This document shows, piece after piece, positions 40,978 through 64,000 of a stretch of 64,000 nucleotides of DNA. Below the pieces are notes generated by a model. The model saw only the letters and a program-made list of their open reading frames with translations. It was not told the DNA's origin and made no database searches. Each line of letters starts with the position of its first letter. The stretch's first letter is position 1. This DNA comes from Amorphochlora amoebiformis (Eukaryota > Cercozoa > Chlorarachniophyceae). The DNA lies in assembly GCA_054601695.1 (NCBI GenBank), contig BAAHQB010000095.1:1-64000 (forward strand). The letters run 5' to 3'. The position numbers were made by a program, and so were the translations under genes.

Positions 40978-41323
40978 GTATATCTATATATATTATATTA
41001 TAGACACATATATATATAGACATATTTGCCAATGATATTACCCATAACCAATGTGTGCATGCATAGAACCATATATTTATATATATTATATGTATACACA
41101 CGCATGTATTGATACATGTCGACTCATATGTATGTTTTAGATGTTGGGTGGTGGTGTTGATGAGGCGAGCGCGAGCTGTAGGTCCAGGCCTCTGGAGGCG
41201 TCTCCTTCTTCTGGGAAACCGGACAAACTGAAACCCCATCTGAACGAAGGCAAGTCAGGCCCTGGCGAGGTTTCGCACTCGCAGCCTAGGAGACCTCAGA
41301 TTGCCTCGATTGACGCAAGATAG
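34326..41323 (+). CDS. Ankyrin gene V with unrecognised N-terminal region
   Basis: Plus-strand gene. Exons with agreeing phases: 34326-34786 (start uncertain), 34903-34963, 35368-36302, 36972-37068 (cap), 37658-37756, 37828-37926, 38149-38247, 38400-38498, 39397-39495, 39561-39662, 39899-39964, 40285-40343 and 41141-41323 (stop TAG). The long third exon gives 311 codons of normal-complexity sequence that I do not recognise. Then comes a cap ([20 protein letters not shown]) like the W/Y/Z caps and seven ankyrin-type exons. Unlike Y, the repeats are all different. The C-terminus is hydrophilic ([20 protein letters not shown]). V converges with the UVSSA-like gene on the other strand. Probably a protein-interaction scaffold; the N-terminal role is unknown. 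Confidence 0.75.
34903..34963 (+). CDS. V small exon
   Basis: 61 nt, phase 0-1, acceptor CTTCTTAG, donor GTAATG. Encodes [20 protein letters not shown]. Confidence 0.5.
35368..36302 (+). CDS. V large exon, unknown domain
   Basis: 935 nt, phase 1-0, acceptor TGTGCAAAG, donor GTGTAT. Encodes [20 protein letters not shown].., [20 protein letters not shown].., [20 protein letters not shown].. and [20 protein letters not shown]. Predicted mainly helical and soluble. An earlier donor (CTG before GTGAGT, 36142) is also in phase 0. The long antisense frame here is a shadow. Confidence 0.65.
36310..36955. repeat. (AT)n intron of V
   Basis: TA/TG-rich intron with no further exon seen. Confidence 0.88.
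36972..37068 (+). CDS. V ankyrin cap exon
   Basis: 97 nt, phase 0-1. [20 protein letters not shown] then [12 protein letters not shown]. Confidence 0.75.
37205..37570. repeat. (AT)n intron tract
   Basis: TA runs in the V intron after the cap. Confidence 0.9.
37658..37756 (+). CDS. V exon, ankyrin repeat
   Basis: 99 nt, phase 1-1. [20 protein letters not shown] then [12 protein letters not shown]. Followed by a 71-nt non-repeat intron. Confidence 0.8.
37828..37926 (+). CDS. V exon, ankyrin repeat
   Basis: 99 nt, phase 1-1. [20 protein letters not shown] then [12 protein letters not shown]. Confidence 0.8.
38149..38247 (+). CDS. V exon, ankyrin repeat
   Basis: 99 nt, phase 1-1. [20 protein letters not shown] then [12 protein letters not shown]. 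Confidence 0.78.
38400..38498 (+). CDS. V exon, degenerate ankyrin repeat
   Basis: 99 nt, phase 1-1. [20 protein letters not shown] then [12 protein letters not shown]. The following 898-nt intron holds an approximately 70-bp direct duplication (38531-38660) and TA runs at 39060-39320. Confidence 0.75.
39060..39320. repeat. (AT)n intron tract
   Basis: TA runs with short unique interruptions. Confidence 0.88.
39397..39495 (+). CDS. V exon, ankyrin repeat
   Basis: 99 nt, phase 1-1, acceptor preceded by [25 protein letters not shown] then [12 protein letters not shown]. Confidence 0.8.
39561..39662 (+). CDS. V exon, ankyrin repeat
   Basis: 102 nt, phase 1-1. [20 protein letters not shown] then [13 protein letters not shown]. 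The intron before it is only 65 nt. Confidence 0.8.
39695..39830. repeat. (AT)n intron tract
   Basis: TA runs. Confidence 0.9.
39899..39964 (+). CDS. V exon, half ankyrin repeat
   Basis: 66 nt, phase 1-1. [20 protein letters not shown] then L. Plays the same end-cap position as the half repeats of Z and Y. Confidence 0.72.
   Translation, partial: DTQRSSLRSKRLRMLVQRKRT
40095..40250. repeat. CACGTG minisatellite, about 39 bp
   Basis: About four units built on ACACGACACGTGTTCATC then TTCATCGCC, in a V intron. Confidence 0.8.
40285..40343 (+). CDS. V small exon
   Basis: 59 nt, phase 1-0, donor [25 protein letters not shown]. Confidence 0.6.
40380..41000. repeat. (AT)n intron tract
   Basis: TA/TG runs in the last V intron. 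Confidence 0.88.
41141..41323 (+). CDS. V last exon
   Basis: 183 nt, phase 0, acceptor GTTTTAG. Hydrophilic tail [20 protein letters not shown].. ending IASIDAR and TAG. Possibly an alternative start (ATG is its first codon), but phase continuity favours a terminal exon. Confidence 0.65.
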   Translation: MLGGGVDEASASCRSRPLEASPSSGKPDKLKPHLNEGKSGPGEVSHSQPRRPQIASIDAR

Positions 41324-41339
41324 CCCAAAAGGAACCAAA

Positions 41340-41412
41340 TGTATTATATATATATATATATATATAATATATATATATATATACATATATATATGTGTGT
41401 GTGTGTGTGTGA

Positions 41413-41451
<39 letters not shown>

Positions 41452-41569
41452 GTAAATATACATGTACACATATGTACATTACCATTGTTCATATATACAT
41501 GTGTACATGTGTGTAAAGTATATATGTACAATATATAAAGCATGTATATCATAGTATGTTATATATATA

Positions 41570-41618
<49 letters not shown>

Positions 41619-41734
41619 CGTGAGTGTAATGTATTTATGCAACAATTATATGCATGTGTTTCTGGTATGTACAAGTTATTTTATACGTATGTTATTTACA
41701 CATATGTATAAATTTAGTTAGGAATAGTATATGT

Positions 41735-41775
<41 letters not shown>
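41340..41775. repeat. (AT)n tracts 3' of V
   Basis: TA runs, with (TG)n at 41394-41411. Confidence 0.88.
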
Positions 41776-41776
<1 letters not shown>

Positions 41777-41799
41777 GGGTGGGCACACATATAGAACAC

Positions 41800-42480
41800 A
41801 GTCATAAATTATATCTAATACCCATACATATGAGTTTATATATGTGTGTCCAGCGTGTAAACGTATGTAAACGTGTGTAAAAGTATAAAATATTTACACT
41901 TGTGTATATATACTATCTTAGTACATTATGAAATTTCAGTATAAAATTATAAATAAATATAATCAGCTAGGTTTTGAAAATTTGAGTCAAGCAATATCGT
42001 AGGAAAGTAGGTAACTGGCAACTTGAAGATCGTCTAGATCCTATACCCTAGATACCATAGTATTACCAGTATAAAGTATAATTAGAGGCGGACAAGTTCA
42101 TATTAGTTGATGCTGCTCGCCCGGCGCCGATCGCGACAGTCTAGACAGTAGTGATCTAGGTGATTTTGAATTCTCTAGACTCTTTCAAACTTTCTATATT
42201 TTTGCATCAATGATAACACTAGCAACACGAATTCATAACTAAAACTAACTTTTTCATAATAGTAAATTGATTGATTATACTAGTATAATTAATAGAGTTA
42301 ACCTTAACACTGCCTGATTCTAATTAACTTGATTCGATCCATCATTCGGTCGACTATTATATCTTGCATTTATCGCGCACTAGATTCTACAAACCAGACA
42401 AACTAAAAAATATGAAAACTGATCCCAAAAATCTTATTCTAAATAAACGTATATCACTTTAGCCATTGGAAGCGAAGGTT
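41800..42480. other. Unique intergenic stretch, CTAG-rich part
   Basis: AT-rich but non-repetitive. TCTAGA/CTAG words cluster at 42025-42180, like 10380-10700. No exon signal found apart from the candidate just to the right. Confidence 0.45.
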
Positions 42481-56962
<14,482 letters not shown>

Positions 56963-57368
56963 CGGAGCGTCAGATCGAACACGCCGGGCACCCGTACGGG
57001 TGTACCGTTTGGGGGTTGGGGTATGTCTGTGCGTAGCCCTATCTCTGGTGAGATAGAATCTATGTTTTTTTCCCCAAATGAGTATGTATGAATGTGATAT
57101 ATTTTATAAATATATGGCTACGTGTAAAGGTGTCCGCGCGAGATGTTCGGGAATATGTGAAAATACATCAATATCTCATGTATACTTGCAAATATTTGGA
57201 GTTGCCCTTTCAGGAGAATTCGACTTCTTTGTTTTTTTTTTCGATTTTTGCGTAATTATGTGATATGGAAACTTGTGTGTGGGAGGGGGCAAACTTGAAT
57301 TGCATCTATGCGTATCATATGCGTATGGCTCCCTCTATATCATGTGTTTGTATCGACTTATGAGATTT
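56963..57368. other. Intergenic region between genes R and UVSSA-like
   Basis: About 400 nt of non-repetitive sequence between the R stop and the UVSSA-like start. Probably holds the UVSSA-like promoter; no clear TATA or other element named with confidence. Confidence 0.4.
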
Positions 57369-57415
57369 TCAGGCTAGATCGTACAGGGAGGGACGGGATG
57401 TCGGGGGAATGTCTT
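57369..57415 (-). CDS. R last exon
   Basis: 47 nt, acceptor [22 protein letters not shown] and TGA at 57369-57371. Confidence 0.5.
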
Positions 57416-57465
57416 CTAAAGTGAGAAATATGTGTCTAGAAATTACATATATACATATATATATC

Positions 57466-57535
<70 letters not shown>

Positions 57536-57566
57536 TATATAAACATGTATGCATTATATTATATCA

Positions 57567-57640
<74 letters not shown>

Positions 57641-57697
57641 TGTCATATATATATATATATATATACATACATACATGTATTTTACATATCTGTGTGC

Positions 57698-57740
<43 letters not shown>

Positions 57741-57957
57741 TACATCTTTCTATATACACAATATATATACATATACATATACACATACACATATATACAT
57801 ACATATATATTAATAATTATATTTTTAGATATGTACAAATTTTTACATGCATAATGTATGCATATTCAGTTAAATCCATTTGTATAGAACTATGCATTTA
57901 AATTAATAATGAATATGTACATATAATATAATTTACATATGTACATATACATATATA

Positions 57958-58007
<50 letters not shown>

Positions 58008-58721
58008 TATACACACATATGTATATATTAAGGTATATATATACATATATATGTTTATATATATATATATATATATATATGTGTATATATATGTGTGTAT
58101 ATGTGTATTATGTTATAATATATATATATATAAATATATATAATATATATATATATATATACACATAGGTCTCCCTGTCATCTCTAAGTATTGACCCTTA
58201 TCTCTTCCTCACTCCCCCACGCACACCCCCACTCTCTCTCAATATATCTCTCAAAGTCCCTCCCTCTTACGCTCTCCTAACATTTTTCTCAATCTCTTAC
58301 ACTCTCTCACACATTCCCGCTCTCTCCCTCCCTTACTCTCTCATTATCCCTCTTACTCTCACTTTCTCTCTTACACTCTCTCCCTCCCTCTTAATGTCTC
58401 TCTCATATTTCACTCAGAATTTTTCGCTCACCCGCAATATCTCTCTCACTCTCCCGCTCTCTCTTCTTCTTAAAATCTCTCTCGCTGTCTCTGTATATCT
58501 TCTCATCTCTGTCAATGTTTCGACCACTCTCTCACTCACTCACTCTCCGGTGCATTCTGGCGTCTACTCGATCGATAATTTCTCTCACTCTCGTCGACGA
58601 TTCTCTTCACATCTCTCTCTCTCTCTTTCTCTTTCTCTCACTCTCTCTCACTCTCTCTCTCTGTCTCAATCTCTCACTGAGATTAATTGTGATTCTGGTT
58701 TTTTACCTAAAACGACTATAC

Positions 58722-58808
<87 letters not shown>

Positions 58809-59058
58809 TACCGATACATCTTCGAAAAACATAGACAAATAGATTGAAATATAACTAAAAGAAGGAAAAAAAAAAAGGTAAAATATTCAGAAAAAAGCGG
58901 CCTTTGAAAAAGCAAGACGGCAGTACGGTCATAAAGTTCGAATGGATAAAGCCGATTATAGGTCTCATATTTGGGACTACAAGATGAAAATTCAAAGAGG
59001 TTATATACATGGAATACAGCCTTAATAAATGGTATACATGTGTACACATATATACATA

Positions 59059-59099
<41 letters not shown>

Positions 59100-59207
59100 C
59101 CGATTATAGGTCTCATATTTGGGACTACAAGATGAAAATTCAAAACGTTTATATACACATGGAATACAACCTTAATAAATGGTACATACATATATACATA
59201 CATATAT

Positions 59208-59251
<44 letters not shown>

Positions 59252-59421
59252 GTGTATATGTGTATATTATATAAGCCGATTATAGGTCTTATATTGGAAC
59301 TACAAGATGGGAATTCAAAATGGTTGTATACATGTAATATAACCTTCCAAAAAGGGTGTATAAATATGTGTATATTTATATACATATATATACATATATT
59401 TATGTATGTGTGTATATGTAC

Positions 59422-59482
<61 letters not shown>

Positions 59483-59577
59483 TTGGGATTCCAAGATGAA
59501 ATTTCAAAAAGATAAGCTTAACAAACTGGGGCATATATATTATATACATATATACATATATATATATATATGTATAA

Positions 59578-59626
<49 letters not shown>

Positions 59627-59787
59627 ATATGTATATATATATATTTATATATATATATATGTATAAATATATATATATATATATATGTATATGTATAGAA
59701 AACATACATATACATATGTGAGCATATAAAGCCGACCATAGGTCTCATCTATGGGACTGAAAAGATAACAATTCAAAAACGATATCC

Positions 59788-59865
<78 letters not shown>

Positions 59866-59877
59866 AATATATATATA

Positions 59878-59927
<50 letters not shown>

Positions 59928-60010
59928 CATATGTGGTTATATATATATATATATATGTATACATATATATCTATTTAATGTATATATGTACACATATATA
60001 TATATATACA

Positions 60011-60055
<45 letters not shown>

Positions 60056-60100
60056 ATATAAAGTCGAATGTAGCTCTCATGTAAAGGAGCATGTATTAAA
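57369..60100 (-). CDS. 3' part of unrecognised gene R
   Basis: Minus-strand. Exon 58927-58976 (phase 2-1) reads [16 protein letters not shown] and joins 57369-57415 (phase 1, [14 protein letters not shown] and TGA). The first exon has up to five more copies upstream (59096-59124, 59273-59299, about 59484-59495, 59728-59756, about 60059-60090). Each keeps parts of the intron sequence TTCATCTTGTAG before it. The rest of the gene was not found. Family unknown. Confidence 0.45.
57440..58165. repeat. (AT)n intron tract
   Basis: TA/TG runs. Confidence 0.9.
58170..58685 (+). repeat. CT-rich region
   Basis: CTCTCTC/CACTCTCTC low-complexity sequence over about 500 nt. Ser/Leu-rich frames are not credible. 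Confidence 0.85.
58927..58976 (-). CDS. R repeated exon, copy 1
   Basis: 50 nt, phase 2-1, acceptor CTTGTAG, donor [22 protein letters not shown]. Confidence 0.5.
59096..59124 (-). CDS. R repeated exon, copy 2
   Basis: Same acceptor and PKYETYNRL. Runs into TATATGTATAT, where GT could serve as a donor in the same phase. May be an alternative exon or a decaying one. Confidence 0.4.
59273..59299 (-). pseudogene. R repeated exon, copy 3
   Basis: Acceptor kept, but a one-base deletion shifts the frame (TTCCAATATAAGACC). Confidence 0.45.
59728..59756 (-). pseudogene. R repeated exon, copy 5
   Basis: TTTTCAG acceptor followed by TCCCATAGATGAGACCTATG. Copy 4 (59484-59495) and copy 6 (60059-60090) are shorter fragments. 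Confidence 0.4.
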
Positions 60101-60121
60101 AACTCATATATACATATATAT

Positions 60122-60174
<53 letters not shown>

Positions 60175-60259
60175 TATTACATGTGTAGATTTGTAATATT
60201 AATACGCATATGTATATATGTACATATACATACATATACACACATACACATATATATAT

Positions 60260-60300
<41 letters not shown>

Positions 60301-60390
60301 TTATATATATATATATTCTTTCTTACATACATATATATATACATATTCTTTCTGACATATATATATATATACACACATACATATATATAT

Positions 60391-60430
<40 letters not shown>
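59800..60430. repeat. (AT)n tracts
   Basis: TA runs between genes R and U. Confidence 0.9.
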
Positions 60431-60434
<4 letters not shown>

Positions 60435-60446
60435 ATGTATATATAG

Positions 60447-60481
60447 AGGCTCGTCAGGCGGCGGGCGCGCAGCCATATCGG
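60447..60481 (+). CDS. U small exon
   Basis: 35 nt, GC-rich island in TA repeat, acceptor ATATAG, donor [17 protein letters not shown] if phase 2-1. Confidence 0.45.
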
Positions 60482-60506
60482 GTATGTATTATTATTTTAT
60501 ATATAA

Positions 60507-60537
<31 letters not shown>

Positions 60538-60622
60538 ATGTGTATGTATATAATATATATATATTATATTATATATGTATATATATATTATATGTATATA
60601 TATATATATATATACATATACG

Positions 60623-60699
<77 letters not shown>

Positions 60700-60848
60700 G
60701 TATGTGTGTTACATGCGTAGTATACATGTGCTCATGTAATAAAAGAAAATATTTCAAAAAGCATGTATTCTTTTCTTTTATGTGGAATATATGGAAATAT
60801 GTACAAAAAGCATGACTACATGTATCTTTTCTTTACATAGGATATATG

Positions 60849-60911
<63 letters not shown>

Positions 60912-60971
60912 GTATGTGTGTAAACATATTCATATCACACCACTTAACTATGTAAATGAAGATACCTATTC

Positions 60972-61050
<79 letters not shown>

Positions 61051-61089
61051 TAATATAATATATATGTGTATGTGTATGTGTATATGTGG

Positions 61090-61132
<43 letters not shown>

Positions 61133-61261
61133 ATTCAAAAATATACATACATATATATAAAAATATATATATGTATATATATATATATGCCAATCTTATT
61201 TTCTGTATATATATATAAATATTTACTATATATATACATGTATTCACACATATGTATACAC

Positions 61262-61302
<41 letters not shown>

Positions 61303-61427
61303 AATTTATACATAAATATCTTATTACATGTTATATAAAAATCTTATTACATATTATATATATATATACATATATAAATATATATATGTATATGCATGTG
61401 TGCATATGCATATATGTATATACGTAC

Positions 61428-61472
<45 letters not shown>

Positions 61473-61482
61473 ATATATACAC

Positions 61483-61531
<49 letters not shown>

Positions 61532-62375
61532 GTATATGTATGTATATATATTCATATACGATAACATATTTTTACATATATATACATATATACATATACA
61601 TACACATATATTTACACATACATATATATATACATACGTACATACATACAAATAACACATAAACACAGGGAAAAAAAAAAGAAAAAAAAAAAAGAAACGA
61701 AGAACAAGAAGAGGCAAAACCTAACCCTAACCCTAACCCTAACCCTAACCCTAATCTCAACCCTAACCCTAACCCTAACCCTAATTCTAACCCTAACCCT
61801 ATCCCAAACCCTAACCCTAACCCAAACCTTAACCCTAACCCTAATCAAAACCTAAAACCCACCCCCTTACTCTAAAGCTAACCCTGACCCTAGCCCTAAC
61901 CCCTAACTCTCACCCCCACCCTAACCCTAACCCTAACCCTAACCCTAACCCTAACCCTAACACCCCAACCCTAACCCAAAACCAACCTCTACTGCGAAGA
62001 TTACCTGAAATCCCACCCTAACCCTAACTATCTCACCCCCACCCTCACCCTAACCCTAACCCTGACCGTAACTTAACCCTAACCCAAAACCTAACCCTAC
62101 CCCGAATATTATTCTACGCCTAACCCTAACCCTAACCCTAACCGTAACCCTAACCCTAACCCTAACCGTAACCCTAACCCTAACCCTAACCCTAACCCTA
62201 ACCCTAACCCTAACCCTAACCCTAACCCTAACCCTAACCCCGATGTCACGTATGTAATTAGTTTGAAAAAGGGGGAGGAATGGCAAGACTGATAGCGGAG
62301 AAAAAGCTTAGGGATAGCGATATTGCTATCAGACTCGAAAAGGTAATGTGTGTATACATAATAGGATATACATAT

Positions 62376-62420
<45 letters not shown>

Positions 62421-62507
62421 AATGACACGTGTCATAGTGGAGAAAAAACTTAGGGATAGCGATATTGCTATCAGACTCGAAAAGGTAATGTGTGTATATC
62501 TAATAGG

Positions 62508-62538
<31 letters not shown>

Positions 62539-62797
62539 AATGACACGTGTCATAGCGGAGAAAAAGCTTAGGGATAGCGATATTGCTATCAGACTCGAAA
62601 AGGTAATGTGGGTTTATATTATACGGGATATACACATAAATATATATACATATACACATACATACACATACATATCTGAATGACACGTGTCATAGCGGAG
62701 AAAAAGCTTAGGGATAGCGATATTGCTATCATACTCGAAAAGGTAATGTGGGTTTATATTATAGGATATATGTATGCATATGTATATAATATATACG

Positions 62798-62838
<41 letters not shown>

Positions 62839-63165
62839 GAATGACACGTGTCATAGCGGAGAAAAAGCTTAGGGATAGCGATATTGCTATCAGACTCGAA
62901 AAGGTAATGTGTGTTTATATTATAGGATACATATATATACATACATATATATATATATGTATATATATACATATATATATATACACATATATATATATAT
63001 ATATGTATGAATGACACGTGTCACAGCGGAGAAAAAGGTTAGGGATATCGATATTGCTATGAGACTCGAAAAGGTTATGTGTGTTTATATTATAGTATAT
63101 GTTTATTTATATATGTAAGGGTGTATACATGTATAATATACATATAAAGATATAAATGTATGCAT

Positions 63166-63213
<48 letters not shown>

Positions 63214-63255
63214 TGAAAAAGGCTTGGAATGCAGCTGAAGACAAGGTATTACATA

Positions 63256-63286
<31 letters not shown>

Positions 63287-63314
63287 ATTGGACACACACA
63301 CACACACATATATG

Positions 63315-63375
<61 letters not shown>

Positions 63376-63595
63376 GTGCATATATGTTTACAATATAATA
63401 TTCTATACATACACACACACATATATATATATATTATATTAATATATATATATATATATATATATAGTTCCACAGGATGAGGTAGTATATAAAACTAATT
63501 GGCCGTGATGCCGTGATGGAATATGATTCATTTTACAACAATCTACATATGTACATCTTTGTTATTATTATAAATATATATATGTTATGTATATA

Positions 63596-63653
<58 letters not shown>

Positions 63654-63670
63654 ATTATATATATATATAT

Positions 63671-63716
<46 letters not shown>

Positions 63717-63827
63717 ATATAACACGAACACAGACATAAAGTGTTCGTATATAGATTTTTGTGTTGAAGTATACATATATAACACGGGACCATAATGGCA
63801 TATACGTACATATATATTAATTATATT

Positions 63828-63860
<33 letters not shown>

Positions 63861-63983
63861 TTCTATATATATTTATATATATATATATATATATATGTAT
63901 ATACATATGTACATATGAAATTTGATAGGATATCCTTTTAAGTAAAGCACAAACCTTCGCAGCCATAGAAGAAAGGGAACCAG
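60447..63983 (+). CDS. Partial gene U with alternative-exon array
   Basis: Plus-strand exons: 60447-60481 (phase 2-1, [10 protein letters not shown]), one of six 47-nt cassettes between 62296 and 63073 (phase 1-0, [15 protein letters not shown]), 63213-63245 (phase 0-0, [11 protein letters not shown]), a possible 14-nt exon 63468-63481, and 63948-63983 near the right edge ([11 protein letters not shown] in one phase). The first three junctions agree in phase only if exactly one cassette is used. Charged and probably helical; family not recognised; continues beyond the window. Confidence 0.5.
60490..61660. repeat. (AT)n intron tracts
   Basis: TA runs separated by short unique pieces (60700-60850, 60920-60975). 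Confidence 0.9.
61720..62240 (-). repeat. Interstitial telomeric array (CCCTAA)n
   Basis: About 520 nt of CCCTAA with degenerate units. Perfect runs at about 61921-61961 and 62166-62240. Preceded by an A-rich stretch at 61670-61695. Oriented opposite to the 50.2-kb array. Confidence 0.95.
62296..62342 (+). CDS. U cassette exon 1
   Basis: 47 nt between CTGATAG and [21 protein letters not shown]. Lacks the upstream CACGTG palindrome. Confidence 0.5.
62438..62484 (+). CDS. U cassette exon 2
   Basis: 47 nt after ATGACACGTGTCATAG. Same peptide as copy 1, with one silent change. Confidence 0.5.
62556..62602 (+). CDS. U cassette exon 3
   Basis: 47 nt, identical to copy 1. Confidence 0.5.
62696..62742 (+). 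CDS. U cassette exon 4
   Basis: 47 nt; Arg to Ile at residue 12 ([15 protein letters not shown]). Confidence 0.5.
62857..62903 (+). CDS. U cassette exon 5
   Basis: 47 nt, identical to copy 1. Confidence 0.5.
63027..63073 (+). CDS. U cassette exon 6
   Basis: 47 nt; most diverged ([15 protein letters not shown]) but still open, acceptor CACAG, donor GTTATG. Confidence 0.5.
63213..63245 (+). CDS. U exon after the cassette array
   Basis: 33 nt, phase 0-0, acceptor TATTAG, donor [17 protein letters not shown]. Confidence 0.5.
63250..63930. repeat. (AT)n intron tracts
   Basis: TA and CA/TG runs. Short unique segment at 63470-63570. Confidence 0.88.
63948..63983 (+). CDS. U exon near window edge
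   Basis: 36 nt, acceptor GTAAAG, donor [17 protein letters not shown] if phase 1. Confidence 0.35.
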
Positions 63984-64000
63984 GTGTATATTATATATCA

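Noticed and set aside
57409-57901. Exon following [14 protein letters not shown] on plus strand
   Set aside because: The start is antisense of the R last exon and the remainder is TA repeat.
61572-62286. RVRVRV/GLGLGL repeat proteins
   Set aside because: Translations of the CCCTAA telomeric array.
62109-63017. Minus-strand repeated frame [14 protein letters not shown]
   Set aside because: Antisense of the six U cassettes; the minus strand lacks consistent AG/GT borders, whereas the plus strand has them in every copy.

Overview
The window is nuclear DNA of a eukaryote. Short exons with GT..AG borders and consistent phase are separated by introns made largely of (AT)n dinucleotide runs, and there are TTAGGG/CCCTAA telomere-type tracts. 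I see no bacterial operons, rRNA, tRNA or CRISPR. The lineage cannot be fixed from sequence alone: TTAGGG telomeres and intron-rich genes fit a unicellular holozoan, a stramenopile or another protist. Most long open frames here are artefacts of (AT)n and are not annotated. All gene models below come from hand-checked splice borders and phase, not from transcripts.

Left part (1-32 kb): three minus-strand ankyrin-repeat genes of one family. Copy W (<1-4.4 kb) runs off the left edge. Copy Z (11.4-14.7 kb) is short, with five ankyrin repeats plus a cap and a tail. Copy Y (about 15.6-29.4 kb) has about 20 repeats, one per 96-102 nt exon, all in phase 1. Its middle is a higher-order tandem array of three exon types (A-B-C, period about 1.65 kb). 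The 5' flank of W and Y occurs a third time at 30.9-31.7 kb without a gene. Several exons survive only as relics interrupted by AT runs. Between W and Z, plus-strand exons at 8.7-9.9 kb encode part of an unrecognised membrane protein.

Middle (34-41.3 kb): plus-strand gene V joins an unrecognised N-terminal region, including a 935-nt exon, to eight ankyrin-type exons and a hydrophilic tail. It ends with a stop at 41323.

Right-middle (42.5-57 kb): a minus-strand gene of about 18 small exons. Its N-terminal third reads as the VHS-like domain of UVSSA, the transcription-coupled-repair scaffold, followed by disordered acidic/proline-rich segments. A 15-copy TTAGGG array lies in one intron. Many exons have decayed neighbouring copies.

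Right end (57.4-64 kb): the 3' end of another minus-strand gene (R) with a tandemly repeated exon; a 0.5-kb CCCTAA array; and a plus-strand gene (U) containing six near-identical 47-nt exon cassettes. The cassette length and phase allow only one copy per message, so mutually exclusive splicing is the simplest coding explanation.

Common theme: small exon plus AT-rich intron units duplicate locally, some stay open and others decay as AT runs spread into them.
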